Translations under genes and position numbers: made by a program
The notes under the pieces: generated by a model
Databases searched by the model: none
What the model was told of the DNA's origin: nothing
Seen by the model: only the letters and a program-made list of their open reading frames with translations
Origin: Stereum hirsutum FP-91666 SS1
Taxonomy: Eukaryota; Basidiomycota; Agaricomycetes; Russulales; Stereaceae
Assembly: GCF_000264905.1 (NCBI RefSeq)
Contig: NW_006763134.1
Span: forward strand, 220,916 to 284,915
Length of the DNA stretch: 64,000 nt
Reading direction: 5' to 3'
Shown here: positions 11,052 to 22,356 of the stretch, piece after piece
Numbering within the stretch: the stretch's first letter is position 1
Layout of the letters: every line of letters begins with the position of its first letter

Positions 11052-12403
11052 ATGTCTCAAGCGACAGCTGAGAGTTTTGCGGCCATGATAGAAGCTGGTA
11101 TGAGTGGGATAGGTATGTGGATGCTTGGATGGTTTGGAATCTGGAAGGATCTTCGTACTTGGGGAAGCAACCTCATTCAAAACGCTCGCTGATTTCATGT
11201 ACTGCGACAGCTTACCTCGCAGGGATCCTTCAATACCCCGCGATATGGTACAGGATCTACAAGTACGGCGCAGACGGTGCGTTCCGCATTTAAGTACTTC
11301 ACACGTACCACAACCACATACTAACCGCTCGTCTCCTTGCTCTCCAATACAATCTCCCAGGAATCTCCGTACCCAGCCAACTCCTCCTCGCCCTATCCTA
11401 CCTAACCCTCTACTTCCTCCCCCTCCTCGGTCCCCACCCTTCCTTCCTGCCCTACATCCCCTCCCTAGCCTTCGCCTTCTTCTTCATCCCCTTCCCCCTC
11501 TACACGCTCTACCTCCTCCACACCCGTTCACGCGCCATCTTCCCCTACACCCTCCCCTCGTCCGAAAAATCTCAATGTTACACCATCAGCGCGATCTGTC
11601 TCGGCCTGGCCTTGATCTTTAACTACGAATGGTTCCTCTGGGGAGGCAGGTGGGGTGAATCGGGAGGAGGGAGGAGAGGCACGGGCGCGTGGGGTGTAGG
11701 CTGGTTGTACGAGATTTTGTGGGCTTTTGGGACGTATTTGGGTGCGGTCGGGGTGTGGCCTCAGTTGGCTGAGTATGAGAGGGAGGGGAGGGCGGAGTTG
11801 ATGCGCGATAGGTGGTTGATGTGTTACTTGGGGTTGTTGTACTTGAGTGCGGGGATGACGGTGCTTAGGTGTGTTTTATTTGTTTATCTTTTCTGCGAGT
11901 TGTGTCGCCGTCGGGCGTAGGATGATGATCTGACTGATCGTTATTATTGATCATTGTAGGTCCTGTCTCGGCGCTGTTAACATCCATTGGGACCCCCTCG
12001 CATTCTATGCTTCCCTCTTCACCACCGTACTTTTCACGTACTACCTCATCAAAATCTTCGTCTTTCGCTCTACCTCTCCCGCGTTCTCCCTCCCTTCTTT
12101 CACTTCCTCTTCCTCTTCTCCATCCGGACGTGGACGATCGTGGTCTGCGAGGAATTGGTCCTGGCCATGGAGACGAAGCGAGTATGTCGCGCTGTCGGGC
12201 GAGGAAGAACCGTTATATGACGGACATGGAGAGGACAGTGAAGAGCAGGATCGCATTCGTGCGAGTTCGGCGGCGGCTGCAGCTCAGGCGAGACTTGCAG
12301 CGGTGAGTGATCTCTTTTAACGGAGTGATGGTTTGTCGGGCTCATGCTTTATTGGCCTTTGACATTATAGGAACGCGCTAGAGGCGCTTTGTCCGGCGAA
12401 TAA
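11052..12403 (+). CDS. ERD2/KDEL-receptor-like membrane protein with long C-terminal tail
   Basis: Exons 11052-11112, 11211-11276, 11361-11868, 11960-12302, 12371-12403; 1011 bases, 336 residues. The family retrieves ER-resident proteins from the Golgi. Seen: the N-terminal pattern ending GISVPSQLLLALSYL, several hydrophobic segments, and the block EILWAFGTYLGAVGVWPQL, which matches the ERD2 core around the fifth membrane segment (EILWTFSIYLESVAILPQL in animals). A last membrane pair ends near residue 250. The rest is a hydrophilic, Ser/Arg/Glu/Ala-rich tail, so the protein is over 100 residues longer than usual ERD2. Sequence is divergent; it may be a paralogue rather than the housekeeping receptor. 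Confidence 0.75.
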
Positions 12404-14623
12404 GCCGCATTGGATTATGGAGTACGAGGTCTTTAGAAACACAGATTTATCTATGCGCGGTGTGGTCGGTATCCTGTGAGTGTTCTCGGGTCTTTTACGA
12501 GTCTTTTATGTGCACTGTCTTGGTTTCAGAGTGTAAGGCCCGAAGTAATTTATTGGAAACTCATCGTTTTATATGAGTATCGTGCAGTGTTCATCCCTCG
12601 GCGCCATTTTGAGCTCGAGCAACTCAGTAACGCGACAATCCGTCATACCGACACGGATTTTTATAACGCCAGTACCCTGATCATCATGCTCTTCCCTTCG
12701 TTATAAGCTATCTCTTCTTGCCCGTCGTCTTTCCTCATCGAGATTCAACGGAAGCAACTTGACTTGACAGAATCTCGCAACGCTTCTCTCCTCCCAAGCG
12801 AGCTTCAGACAACACGATCACATGCTCCGAGCATGCTTGTACAAGCAAGACTAAATGCAAAGCAAGGAAGAGCAGACACTTTTGTCGATCCGATCGCATC
12901 TTGTTTCTGCTTTGACACTCTTCGAATTCTCGTGCATTCAATTCCAAGGAAAATCCTTTCTAAAAAGGTACATACATGGGCCACAGGGGCGCTCGCGAGC
13001 AGACTCGGAGGTGGCTTGCGGCCGCAGAAACGCGCTTGTGCTCCCCGCAAACGCTTCGCGCACCTTTGTGATCAGAAATTTGAGAGGTACGTATGCGATT
13101 GATCGATTATGATCATTTTTATTCGAACCGTAGGCGGCACCTCCGTGGTCGTCCAAAGTTTCAGCACTTGAGCAGCTGGTTGACGTTCGAAACACCGAAG
13201 AGCACGAGACCGAGACTGTCAAGAACATGGAGACGCTGAAGGCGCTTCAGAATATGTGACAGCTGTTGGAGTCGGTGAAACACAGCTGAAGCAGGGATAT
13301 TAGCACAACAGCGACTCATCAACGAGTTATTGGATGAGGCGCTGCCCGAGGGGTGTAAGCAGATGCGTGTTATGGAAGCGGCAGGGGGGTTGGAATTTAT
13401 CGGGGCACCCTCTCCGTCACACCGCCTCGAAAACTATAACTGAAAGCGTCTGCCACTGTCCGCTCGTATCGCAACTGGCCGCACACATCTTCCTTCGTCC
13501 CGCACACATCCAATCGCATCAACGCTGCAGACGAACCTGCAAGCAATAGAGCAACCGCCACCAAGCCGCAGTGCCACACCAATCGGGGCAGAATCACCTG
13601 TCAGGGTTCCTAGGTACGAATTTGCAACGAATCCCCCCTTGTCACTGGCCCGCCACGGCGCGGGCTCGTCTTTGCCTTCAAGCAGCGGATCTGTGAAGCA
13701 GTGCCGAGACTTATAATTATTCTGTTGTTGGTTGTCGTTCCCTTTCTTTCCCCCACGTCCTTGTTCTCTTCCCTTTTGTCTGGCCACGTTTAGTTAGGTG
13801 CGTCTGGAGTCTTGTCATTCTGTCAAGGTCCCATCGATGGTACTTAGACTGACGCCTGGTGGCTCCGTACAGAACGCACTCCCTCACCCCCAACTCCAAG
13901 CTCGGCGAATTCGGATCGTATTTCGTGCTAGCACAATCCCTGCAAACTCGTGTCCACTAGGTTCATCGATTTGAGGACGTACAAAGCAACGGCATTCGAC
14001 TTCTCTACAACCAACCCGTCCTTGCCAGTTTCGCCTTTCATTCGCCCGATACACAGATACACAGATCCTGACTCGACTACTCGTCGATACGACACCGCTT
14101 TGACCGCATTGCTCTGCGCCCGCATCCGCTTCCGCTGTCCATTTGAGATCTGAAGAGCAAGTTCTTGTCTTGTTCGGTGAGTCTCGTTCGTTCGTTAGCT
14201 CTTTCACCACAGTCCGTTCTTGTTGTTTCAGTCAGTTTCAGTTTCAGTTAGAACTACTCCTCACCGTGTAACACCTACGCTCCGAATCCCTTTTGTTTCG
14301 TCACTTTCGCCTTGACCTGTTGACCTTCTTCGCGGCCGGAAATTCTCTTCGTTTTCGTGCATATCGCAATCGCGTCATCCTTTCATCCGACCCGAAATCC
14401 GAATCACTGTCTCTGCCTGACTAAAAGCCGAATCTGACATCTCTGCATTCTTCAAAGCTTCCTTGCAGATCCCTCTTCTTCACGGTTCACCTGACCTTCG
14501 CACCCGACCACACCTCCCACCTTCCCCGACCACCATCACAAACACACTCACCTCTTTCCGAACCACATCACCAACCAACCACATCACCAACCAACCAACC
14601 AACTTCCAAATCAACGAACCGAC
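12404..14623. other. Intergenic region with decayed fragments
   Basis: No intact gene. Around 13180-13380 a broken frame reads like an amphipathic helix with in-frame stops and a short LPEGC stretch that may be another decayed piece of the peroxidase 3' region; too weak to assert. 14.2-14.6 kb is CT-rich and looks like a leader. Confidence 0.45.
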
Positions 14624-14786
14624 AATGCGCATCCTCAACATCTACGAATCGCCCTCCTTCGAACTCGACAACACAGACAGACACCTCGCACAGACGATGG
14701 CGATCCGGCTCGGCGCGGGCGTCGTCAGCGCGCTCGCGTGTGCGGGCTTGGTACGGGTGTGGTGGGTTAAGAATCTGAGTGAGTAG
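14624..14786 (+). CDS. Possible small membrane protein or first exon, unknown
   Basis: An ATG at 14624, after a long AC/CT-rich leader, opens a frame starting MRILNIYESPSFELDN. One hydrophobic segment follows (about residues 25-47, rich in Ala, Val and Leu, ending WWV). The frame stops at 14786, but a good donor (GTGAGTAG) occurs just before the stop, so this may be exon 1 of a longer gene. I could not find a convincing next exon. No family recognised. It is included because the leader, hydrophobic segment and donor together look less random than the surroundings. Confidence 0.3.
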
Positions 14787-16189
14787 CAAGTTTCTCTTCT
14801 TCTTCTTCCTACCTTTCTCTCTTTCTTGTTTCCGCCCCCCTCCCCCCCTTTTTTTTCGAAGTCTTCGTGCGGGGTGTTTGTCGGTCTTTCGGCTCGGTTG
14901 GATCCCTGTGGCGTTGGGATGTTGGGACGGAGAACCATACGTATACGGCATAATATGTCGTACGCCGTACGACGTGCACCGGAAGCTTTTAGCTTTACTC
15001 GAGTGGCGTCCGCTAGCGTCTAGCGTCTACTTCACGCTTTACGTTGATTGCACTTGGTGGCGGCACGAGGGGGATGTGCGGGTCGCTTAAAGTCGGTGGA
15101 CGATACGATACCGAAGAAGCATGGGCTATTGGAAGCTGGTAGGATGATATGTACGAAGCTGCGATGCCGTGAAGTGAAGGGCAGAGTAAAAGGTGACCCT
15201 GTGGCGGCGCCTCGTTCAGACCAAACATTGGAACTTGGAACGACACGAGAGTTGCGGATGTGTGCCGAGCGCTCGGGTGTGTGTTTCTGTGTGTGAGGAG
15301 GGCGCCGTGATACTCCTGCCAGAGAGACCGCTGGCGAGCTATTATGGCCCTGCGGACGCACCTTTCTTTCTTTCTCCCTATTCCCTTCCTTTCAATTTTT
15401 TCCTTCCTTGTCCTATTGCGTTGCGTTTGGCGGTGTTGCTCGCGTTTGGGGTTATGTTCGGTGCGCTGACGGGTGTAGGTTTGAAGGAATCGGCAGCATT
15501 TGAGACATGACGCGGGCCGATGAAGTATGAAGTCTGAAGAACGACGGGCGGACGGGCGGGTGGACGATGGATGCGTTATCGTGATCGGGGAGGGGAGAGG
15601 AGAGCGCTTCGCGAGGTGGTAGAGGAGGCGGCGGTTATGAATGAGAGGAGCGGGCGAGGCAGTGGGAGGGATTGAAGGAGTGAGAGTGAGAGTGCGGGTG
15701 AGAGTGAGAGGAAGGAAGACGAAGGCGGTCGATATTCGACATTCAACATGGACACGGATATGGCGCACCTTTTCCTTTTTCACTTTTTCCATCCCACTGG
15801 TCTTTTTTTCTGTTCTGTTCCCTCTCCCTTTCCTTGTCGTTTTCGTTTCTTTCTATTTGGTTCGACTACAGTTATACGTCTCATCTCGCATCGGTATCGG
15901 ATTCTGTTCTGTATTATTCTTATGGTTCGGATGAGATGGGGCGGATGGAGGGATGGAGGGTCGGAAGGTATGTTCATTCATTCGTTTCTGTCGCCTTATC
16001 ATATCATATCATTTGGGATGGTTTCTGTCATCGCATCGCGCTCATGATGCATGATTCACCATCCCCGTCCTCATCTCCATCCAATCAATGAAGCATCGCT
16101 TGCTGACTTTCACTGTGATTCCCCTTTAGACTCCCCATGGCACAGTGGCACAGGCACGATTTCAGTCTCGTTCTCAGGTCTCAGGTCTC

Positions 16190-16550
16190 ACATACATACA
16201 TACATACATACTTTAACTTATTCAAGCTCGCATCGGCTTACGGCTTGGCTTGTGTATCACCCACCCACCCACCCATTCACTCACTCAGTCTCAGTCTCAG
16301 TCTCAGTCTCATTATCACTCAACTTTCTTTTGATCTGATCTGATCTCGTCGTGTCTCGTTTCTTTTATTCCTGTCTTATCTCTCTTTCTCTTTCCTCCTC
16401 GTCTCAGTCTCGTTTATCGCATGCATACACCTCTCTCTCGCTCGCTCGCGTCTTCTTTTACTATCAGATTCACTGTCACTGCTCCTCCAGTCTTTCAATC
16501 TTTCAGTTTATGTCCTCTCCTCCTCTCCCTCAGTCTCAGTCTCAGTCTCT
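16190..16550. repeat. Cluster of simple repeats
   Basis: CATA tetranucleotides at 16190-16210, CCCA at about 16258-16275, CAGTCT hexanucleotides at about 16285-16310 and again at 16531-16549. Dense cluster of unrelated microsatellites in non-coding DNA. Confidence 0.85.
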
Positions 16551-17949
16551 TTTTTTTTCCTGTTTATCATCGGGCGTCGACGCCCATCCACCCACCCATC
16601 CGGCAATCGATGTAGGAATATATCTATCTCATTTTCGAGCGTTCATCCAGTGAATGAATGAATGGCTGAGTGTATGATACGATCGCTTTCACTTCACACC
16701 CTGGGTATACAATTGCTACGATTGCGACATACACGACACTGGTGACTCTCGACTCTTCAGTCTTGAAAGCTTGATGTCCCTAGTTTGCGTACTCACAATC
16801 ACGACCTGGAGCCGCCTGATATCATGATCACATTCCCCATGCCGATAAACCGAGACTGAGCGTAGTAAGTCAGGACGAAGAGTGATCCTATCTGGGCGCG
16901 GGCTTGGTGAGCCCTAGCGTCAGACTGCCGGCGGTTTATGCAAACCTGTGTATCATCTTGTATCACTCGCTTATGATTACTTGTCCATCCTGCCCATGTC
17001 TCCTTTGAGAACTGAGTGTCGGACCCCTTGCGCCACGCCAGGATGCATGATGCTCGGACGCGCTGAATCCTGATTGGCTGACACGATGGTCCGTGGCTGA
17101 CTAAGCGATTCAAAGCGCACCGTGAAATGAGGAAAGACATGGCGGCGATCTCATACGATGCTCATTCTTTTTGTTGTCGTCGTTGCTCTTTTGTTGTTTG
17201 ACGTCTGACGGTATTTGCAACGAGTTCGGGACGGGATATGAAACGGAGATATGACACTTTGTATGAAGAATCGAGATTGGCATGAAGATTCAGACATCAT
17301 GTTATGTTATGTTATGTTGCAGGTTGAAGGCGCCCGGTCTCAGACATTGCACTGCAGTGTTTTGAATAATTGTTGCGGGCGAGACAGGAGGGCGGTATGT
17401 AAAACGTAGAGTATCGTTCGAATGCCCAAACTGTCGTTGTATATTGCTGCTGGTATGCTCGCGGGCGAAGGGCATTGAGCCTGAGAGGATTGTGAGGTCT
17501 ACGGCCGTCGGCCGCTCGTGCTGTAGCTGGTAGACCCTGTGCACAGTGTTTGCGGACGGTGTAAGGGGCGGTTTGATGGGAGGATTGGGAGTTCGCGAAT
17601 GGGGCACGACCGCCCCGCGCGGGTTTCTCAGTCAGACATTGTAATTAACCCCGTTCGCTCGTCGTAAAGCTATGTTTTTCTCTGCGTCTAAACGGTGCGT
17701 TACAGATCGCTATCATCCAACAGCAGCCAGAGAGCGTCACAGCGTCCGTAATTCGAGTTCGTATCGGACGATTTTCAAGTCGTGCATTCCCGTTCGAGCC
17801 AATCCGAATTCGAGCGAGGCAGTCGTGCCACTCCGACCTCGACATCATTTTTATTTTTTCGCGTCTCTTCTTTTTTATCATATATTCCTTTTCGGCACAT
17901 GCACCCTGGAATCTGTAACAGCCTTGTCCGCTTGCCCCTCGTCCGGTCG

Positions 17950-17958
17950 TATATATAT
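17950..17958 (+). promoter_or_regulatory. TATA box of HMG-CoA synthase copy 2
   Basis: TATATATAT lies 84-92 bases before the ATG at 18042. It is preceded by GAATCTGTAACA and a GCCTTGTC block that also occur, in the same order, upstream of copy 1. Confidence 0.5.
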
Positions 17959-18041
17959 CGGCTTACACCCGACGAATTGTCCCCTCCCCATCTTTTCCCC
18001 TTCCGTCCCCTTCAATATCACAACATCCACAATCAATAGCA

Positions 18042-19869
18042 ATGGCCATCGAAGCTGCCTCCACCTCCGCCGCGCCCTCCGTCTTCGACGTCCAGGCTGA
18101 GCGTCCCCGTCCGAAGGATGTCGGTATCCTCGCCATGGACATGTACTTCCCAAAACGCGTACGTGCTTTCTGGCGTCGGTAGCAATGCCTTCTGTGTGCT
18201 CATCGTATCTTCATATGGTGGGGAGTACAGTGCATCTCGGAGGAAGACCTCGAGGTGTACGACGGTGTCGCCAAGGGCAAATACACCATCGGTCTCGGAC
18301 AGTCCTACATGGCTTTCGCGGACGACAGGGAGGATATCAACTCCATCGCCTTGACTGGTGCGTTTTTTTCTTTTCTTTTTCTTTTCTTTTCGCTCATCTA
18401 ACTATTCGCCGTCCAAACGCTGAACTCTGAACATGGCACACGACATGCAGTCGTCTCATCCCTCATGAAACGCTTCGACATCGACCCGCGCTCCATCGGC
18501 CGTCTCGACGTCGGCACCGAAACTATCATCGACAAGTCCAAGTCCGTAAAGACCGTCCTCATGGACCTCTTCAAAGAGTGCGGCAACCACGATATTGAGG
18601 GGTTGGACAGCAAGAACGCGTGCTATGGGAGCACCGCTGCGGTTCAGAACGCGACGAACTGGTGCGTTTATCCTTTCCTCTCCTTCCCTTGCCTTTACGT
18701 GTGGAATTCTGATGCGGGTTGGTGGTGCGCAGGATCGAGTCGCGCTCGTGGGACGGCCGCAATGCGATCGTCTTCGCTGGTGATATCGCGGTCTACGCAG
18801 AGGGCGGAGCCAGGCCCGTCGGTGGTGCCGGCGCCTGCGCCATCCTCATCGGCCCCAACGCCCCTCTCGTCTTCGAACGTACGTTCTCATCTCTTCATCT
18901 CTTCAGGTATAACAAGCTAACCTTCCTCCTCGCTTGCAAAATAGCCATCCACGGAACCTACATGGCCAACACCTACGACTTCTACAAGCCGAACCTCACC
19001 TCCGAATACCCCACCGTCGACGGCCCCCTCTCCGTCTCCACCTACATCCAAGCAATGGACGCCGCCTACTCCTCCTTCCGCTCCAAGGTCGCCTCCGGCA
19101 CCAAAGCCCTCAACCCATCCGCCATCCCCTCCTCCACCGAATCGGGCAAGAAAGTCGACGAGAAGTCGGTATTCTCGCTCGCGGATGTCGATTATCCGGT
19201 GTATCACAGCCCGTACGGGAAGCAGGTGCAGAAGGGCCATGCTCGGCTATTGTTCATGGATTATCTGAGCGCACCGTCCAAGCCCGAGTTCGCGAACATC
19301 GATGCGGGATTCCTCGATATTCCGTACCCGAAGACGCTCGGCTCAAAAGAAGTCGAGAAGGCGTTCATGGCGCTTTCGAAATCGGATTATGCTTCTAGAG
19401 TTGCGCCGTCCATGCGCTGTGCGTCGAGGTGCGGGAATATGTATACGGCGTCGTTGTATGGCGGGCTAGCGAGTCTGTTGAGTACGGTGGATGGCGAGAC
19501 GTTGAAGGGGAAGAGGATCAGTATGTTTGCGTTTGGGAGTGGGTGTGCGAGTACGTTTTGGACGATTAGGGTTAAGGGGGACGTCAGTGAGATCGCGAAG
19601 AAGATGGATTTGTTGAAGAGGTTGGAGAGTATGGAGGTCGTGAGCTGTGATGAGTATACGAAGGGGCTTCAGGTATGTTCTCTTTTATCTTTTCTGCACG
19701 TTTTCAGTGTTCGGTTACTGAGTAGTGGCGTTGGGCTTTGTAGCTCAGGGAGGAGAACCATAACGCGGCGCCATACCAGCCCCAGGGCGACATCAAGAAT
19801 ATCTGGCCCGGCGCGTTCTACCTCGACAACATCGACAGCATGTTCAGGAGGAAATACATCCAGGCTTAA
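18042..19869 (+). CDS. Hydroxymethylglutaryl-CoA synthase, copy 2
   Basis: Same reaction as copy 1. Exons 18042-18158, 18231-18357, 18451-18661, 18733-18878, 18945-19672, 19744-19869; 1455 bases, 484 residues. Exons 2, 3, 4 and 6 have exactly the same lengths as in copy 1; exons 1 and 5 differ by whole codons (four and one). Catalytic Glu (GTETIIDKS), Cys (NACYGSTAA) and His (YHSPYGKQ) are all present, so both copies should be active. Differences are scattered substitutions, for example GSGCAS here versus GGGCAS. Opposite orientation to copy 1 and about 12 kb away. Which of the two is the housekeeping ERG13 cannot be told from this window alone. Confidence 0.93.
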
Positions 19870-19901
19870 CTTAAGTTTCTTCTCCCTCTCGCATCCCTGC
19901 T

Positions 19902-20799
19902 CCATCTTCCTTCGTTCCATGTCTGCCCGTCTTCGGTCCCGGTCGCTTTACATTTAGAATGCATTCACCTACCTACCTACCTGCATACATACACAACTAC
20001 CATTCATCCCCTCATCCCTTCATCCCTTCACCTTCGCCCCACACAATCCTCGTCCTCGTTCGGATCCCTCTTAAGCTTATGCTATGCTCTCTCGCGTCCG
20101 CCTCTGTCTTATGTACGTATGTCATATCTGCTCCGTAGTTCATAACTTCATACCTATCCCCCGCCTTTTCTCTTTATGTGTCGGTTTTGAGTATTTAAGG
20201 GGATGGAATGAGAAAATTAGAATTAGAAGTTCGAATCACTGATTTTGGTTTGCGGCTTGAGCTTGGGGTGGACGATTTGTCCCATGCCAGTACTAGTGTA
20301 GGCATGATCGTTTGTTAGGTTGACCGTTGTGTGCGCAAGTCCCTGTGGGTGGAATCGTTGGGGGTTGTAGGGGGTAGGATCGCGAAACTGGAACTTCGAA
20401 GAAATTATCGCTGTCCTCAGTTTGTTGAAGGAGTGGTTGGATGGTGGAAGAACTCGGAAGGCACTACGCCACCGCCACCCACCTAGACCCCCGGATTTTG
20501 CCGGACTCGGACTTTCGCAAGTTGAAGTTAACAAAGAGTTGACAAGCATAAAACACAACACCCATCCATTCAATCGTCTTGTGAAGCTACGACCTACGAC
20601 CGTGGCATCCTGCTCAGCTCACTCAGATCTCTAGGCTGTTCTGCGCTTGGTTAACCGTTACATCTGGAGTTCCTGCAGCCCCTCTGCCAGGCTTGCCTGC
20701 TTCGAATTCCTAGACCGTCCTCCCATACTGAGTCGCGTCCGAGTCCACGGCTTGAAGCTTGGAGAAAATGAATCCGCTTGTTTCTGGCCAAAGTTGCCG
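19902..20799 (+). repeat. Direct repeat flanking assembly gap, left copy
   Basis: Identical, as far as read, to 20953-21850 with a constant offset of 1051 bases. It begins 33 bases after the stop codon of HMG-CoA synthase copy 2 and ends exactly at the first N. See the right copy. Confidence 0.9.
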
Positions 20800-20952
20800 N
20801 NNNNNNNNNNNNNNNNNNNNNNNNNNNNNNNNNNNNNNNNNNNNNNNNNNNNNNNNNNNNNNNNNNNNNNNNNNNNNNNNNNNNNNNNNNNNNNNNNNNN
20901 NNNNNNNNNNNNNNNNNNNNNNNNNNNNNNNNNNNNNNNNNNNNNNNNNNNN
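20800..20952. other. Assembly gap (153 N)
   Basis: Run of 153 undetermined bases. Both flanks are copies of the same 898-base sequence. Confidence 0.99.
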
Positions 20953-21850
20953 CCATCTTCCTTCGTTCCATGTCTGCCCGTCTTCGGTCCCGGTCGCTTT
21001 ACATTTAGAATGCATTCACCTACCTACCTACCTGCATACATACACAACTACCATTCATCCCCTCATCCCTTCATCCCTTCACCTTCGCCCCACACAATCC
21101 TCGTCCTCGTTCGGATCCCTCTTAAGCTTATGCTATGCTCTCTCGCGTCCGCCTCTGTCTTATGTACGTATGTCATATCTGCTCCGTAGTTCATAACTTC
21201 ATACCTATCCCCCGCCTTTTCTCTTTATGTGTCGGTTTTGAGTATTTAAGGGGATGGAATGAGAAAATTAGAATTAGAAGTTCGAATCACTGATTTTGGT
21301 TTGCGGCTTGAGCTTGGGGTGGACGATTTGTCCCATGCCAGTACTAGTGTAGGCATGATCGTTTGTTAGGTTGACCGTTGTGTGCGCAAGTCCCTGTGGG
21401 TGGAATCGTTGGGGGTTGTAGGGGGTAGGATCGCGAAACTGGAACTTCGAAGAAATTATCGCTGTCCTCAGTTTGTTGAAGGAGTGGTTGGATGGTGGAA
21501 GAACTCGGAAGGCACTACGCCACCGCCACCCACCTAGACCCCCGGATTTTGCCGGACTCGGACTTTCGCAAGTTGAAGTTAACAAAGAGTTGACAAGCAT
21601 AAAACACAACACCCATCCATTCAATCGTCTTGTGAAGCTACGACCTACGACCGTGGCATCCTGCTCAGCTCACTCAGATCTCTAGGCTGTTCTGCGCTTG
21701 GTTAACCGTTACATCTGGAGTTCCTGCAGCCCCTCTGCCAGGCTTGCCTGCTTCGAATTCCTAGACCGTCCTCCCATACTGAGTCGCGTCCGAGTCCACG
21801 GCTTGAAGCTTGGAGAAAATGAATCCGCTTGTTTCTGGCCAAAGTTGCCG
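20953..21850 (+). repeat. Direct repeat flanking assembly gap, right copy
   Basis: Starts at the first base after the gap and matches 19902-20799 without visible difference. Identity of non-coding DNA and coincidence of both ends with the gap suggest an unmerged contig overlap. A recent tandem duplication is the alternative. Confidence 0.9.
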
Positions 21851-22149
21851 AATGTCATCTTCTTTGTAGGTGCTGGTGCTGGTCCCTGTCCAAATCCACT
21901 CCCACTACCACCACCACCACCACCACTCTTACTGCGATCGCGAGGGCCTGTAGTAGGTGCAGCGCGTCGACTCCTAGCGTTCCTAGGATTGCCGAACCAG
22001 TCGTCAGCTTGAGGACCGTCTTCCTCGAGTTCCTGTGCACACTGCTCTGTTCTTGCTCATCGCTTGCCCTTCTCTTGCCTGCAGATTCAAATATTCTTTG
22101 GAGCCTTGAAGCTTGAAGCCCCATCGATCCGGTTCTGAATAAGTTACTT

Positions 22150-22356
22150 ATTGGCGGCGTTCGCTCAATCTCGAAGTTCGCGTCTAGTCACTATGGAGGG
22201 TGCGTCGGGGAAAGGCCCAGAAAAGTGTGCCGTAGGCGCTAAACGTTGAACGCGGACAGCCGGGTGGATGTCGAAGAGCCTCACTATCGCAGACCTGTTC
22301 TGCACTTGATCATGATCAAATCTGGAGTCGGATACTACTAATCGCTCCACGCGTTC
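22150..22356 (-). repeat. Dispersed repeat R, right copy
   Basis: Inverted partner of 6990-7190. On this strand a 103-codon frame (22476 down to 22165) spans it, containing GEIERVERLVVSDSRF and FDIHPAVRVQRLAPT. It is possibly a fragment of a former gene. No family recognised. Confidence 0.6.

Larger units (their letters stand above)
14787..18041. other. Long pyrimidine- and microsatellite-rich intergenic region
   Basis: Over 3 kb without a supported gene. It carries GAGAGT-type repeats (15660-15705), runs of CT-rich sequence and several simple repeats (16190-16550), and an ATGTT tract at 17298-17320. The last 200 bases are the promoter of HMG-CoA synthase copy 2. Confidence 0.55.

Noticed and set aside
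13180..13400. Possible second peroxidase relic (LPEGC stretch after a helical segment)
   Set aside because: Only a short stretch resembles the peroxidase C-terminus and stops interrupt the rest; similarity is not above what chance could give by eye.
16190..16550. Regular repeats resembling an array
   Set aside because: They are unrelated simple microsatellites without spacers; not a CRISPR or structured array, and the genome is eukaryotic.
20229..20245. B-box-like sequence GTTCGAATCAC suggesting a tRNA
   Set aside because: No matching A box or cloverleaf arms upstream; a single box-like match is expected by chance.
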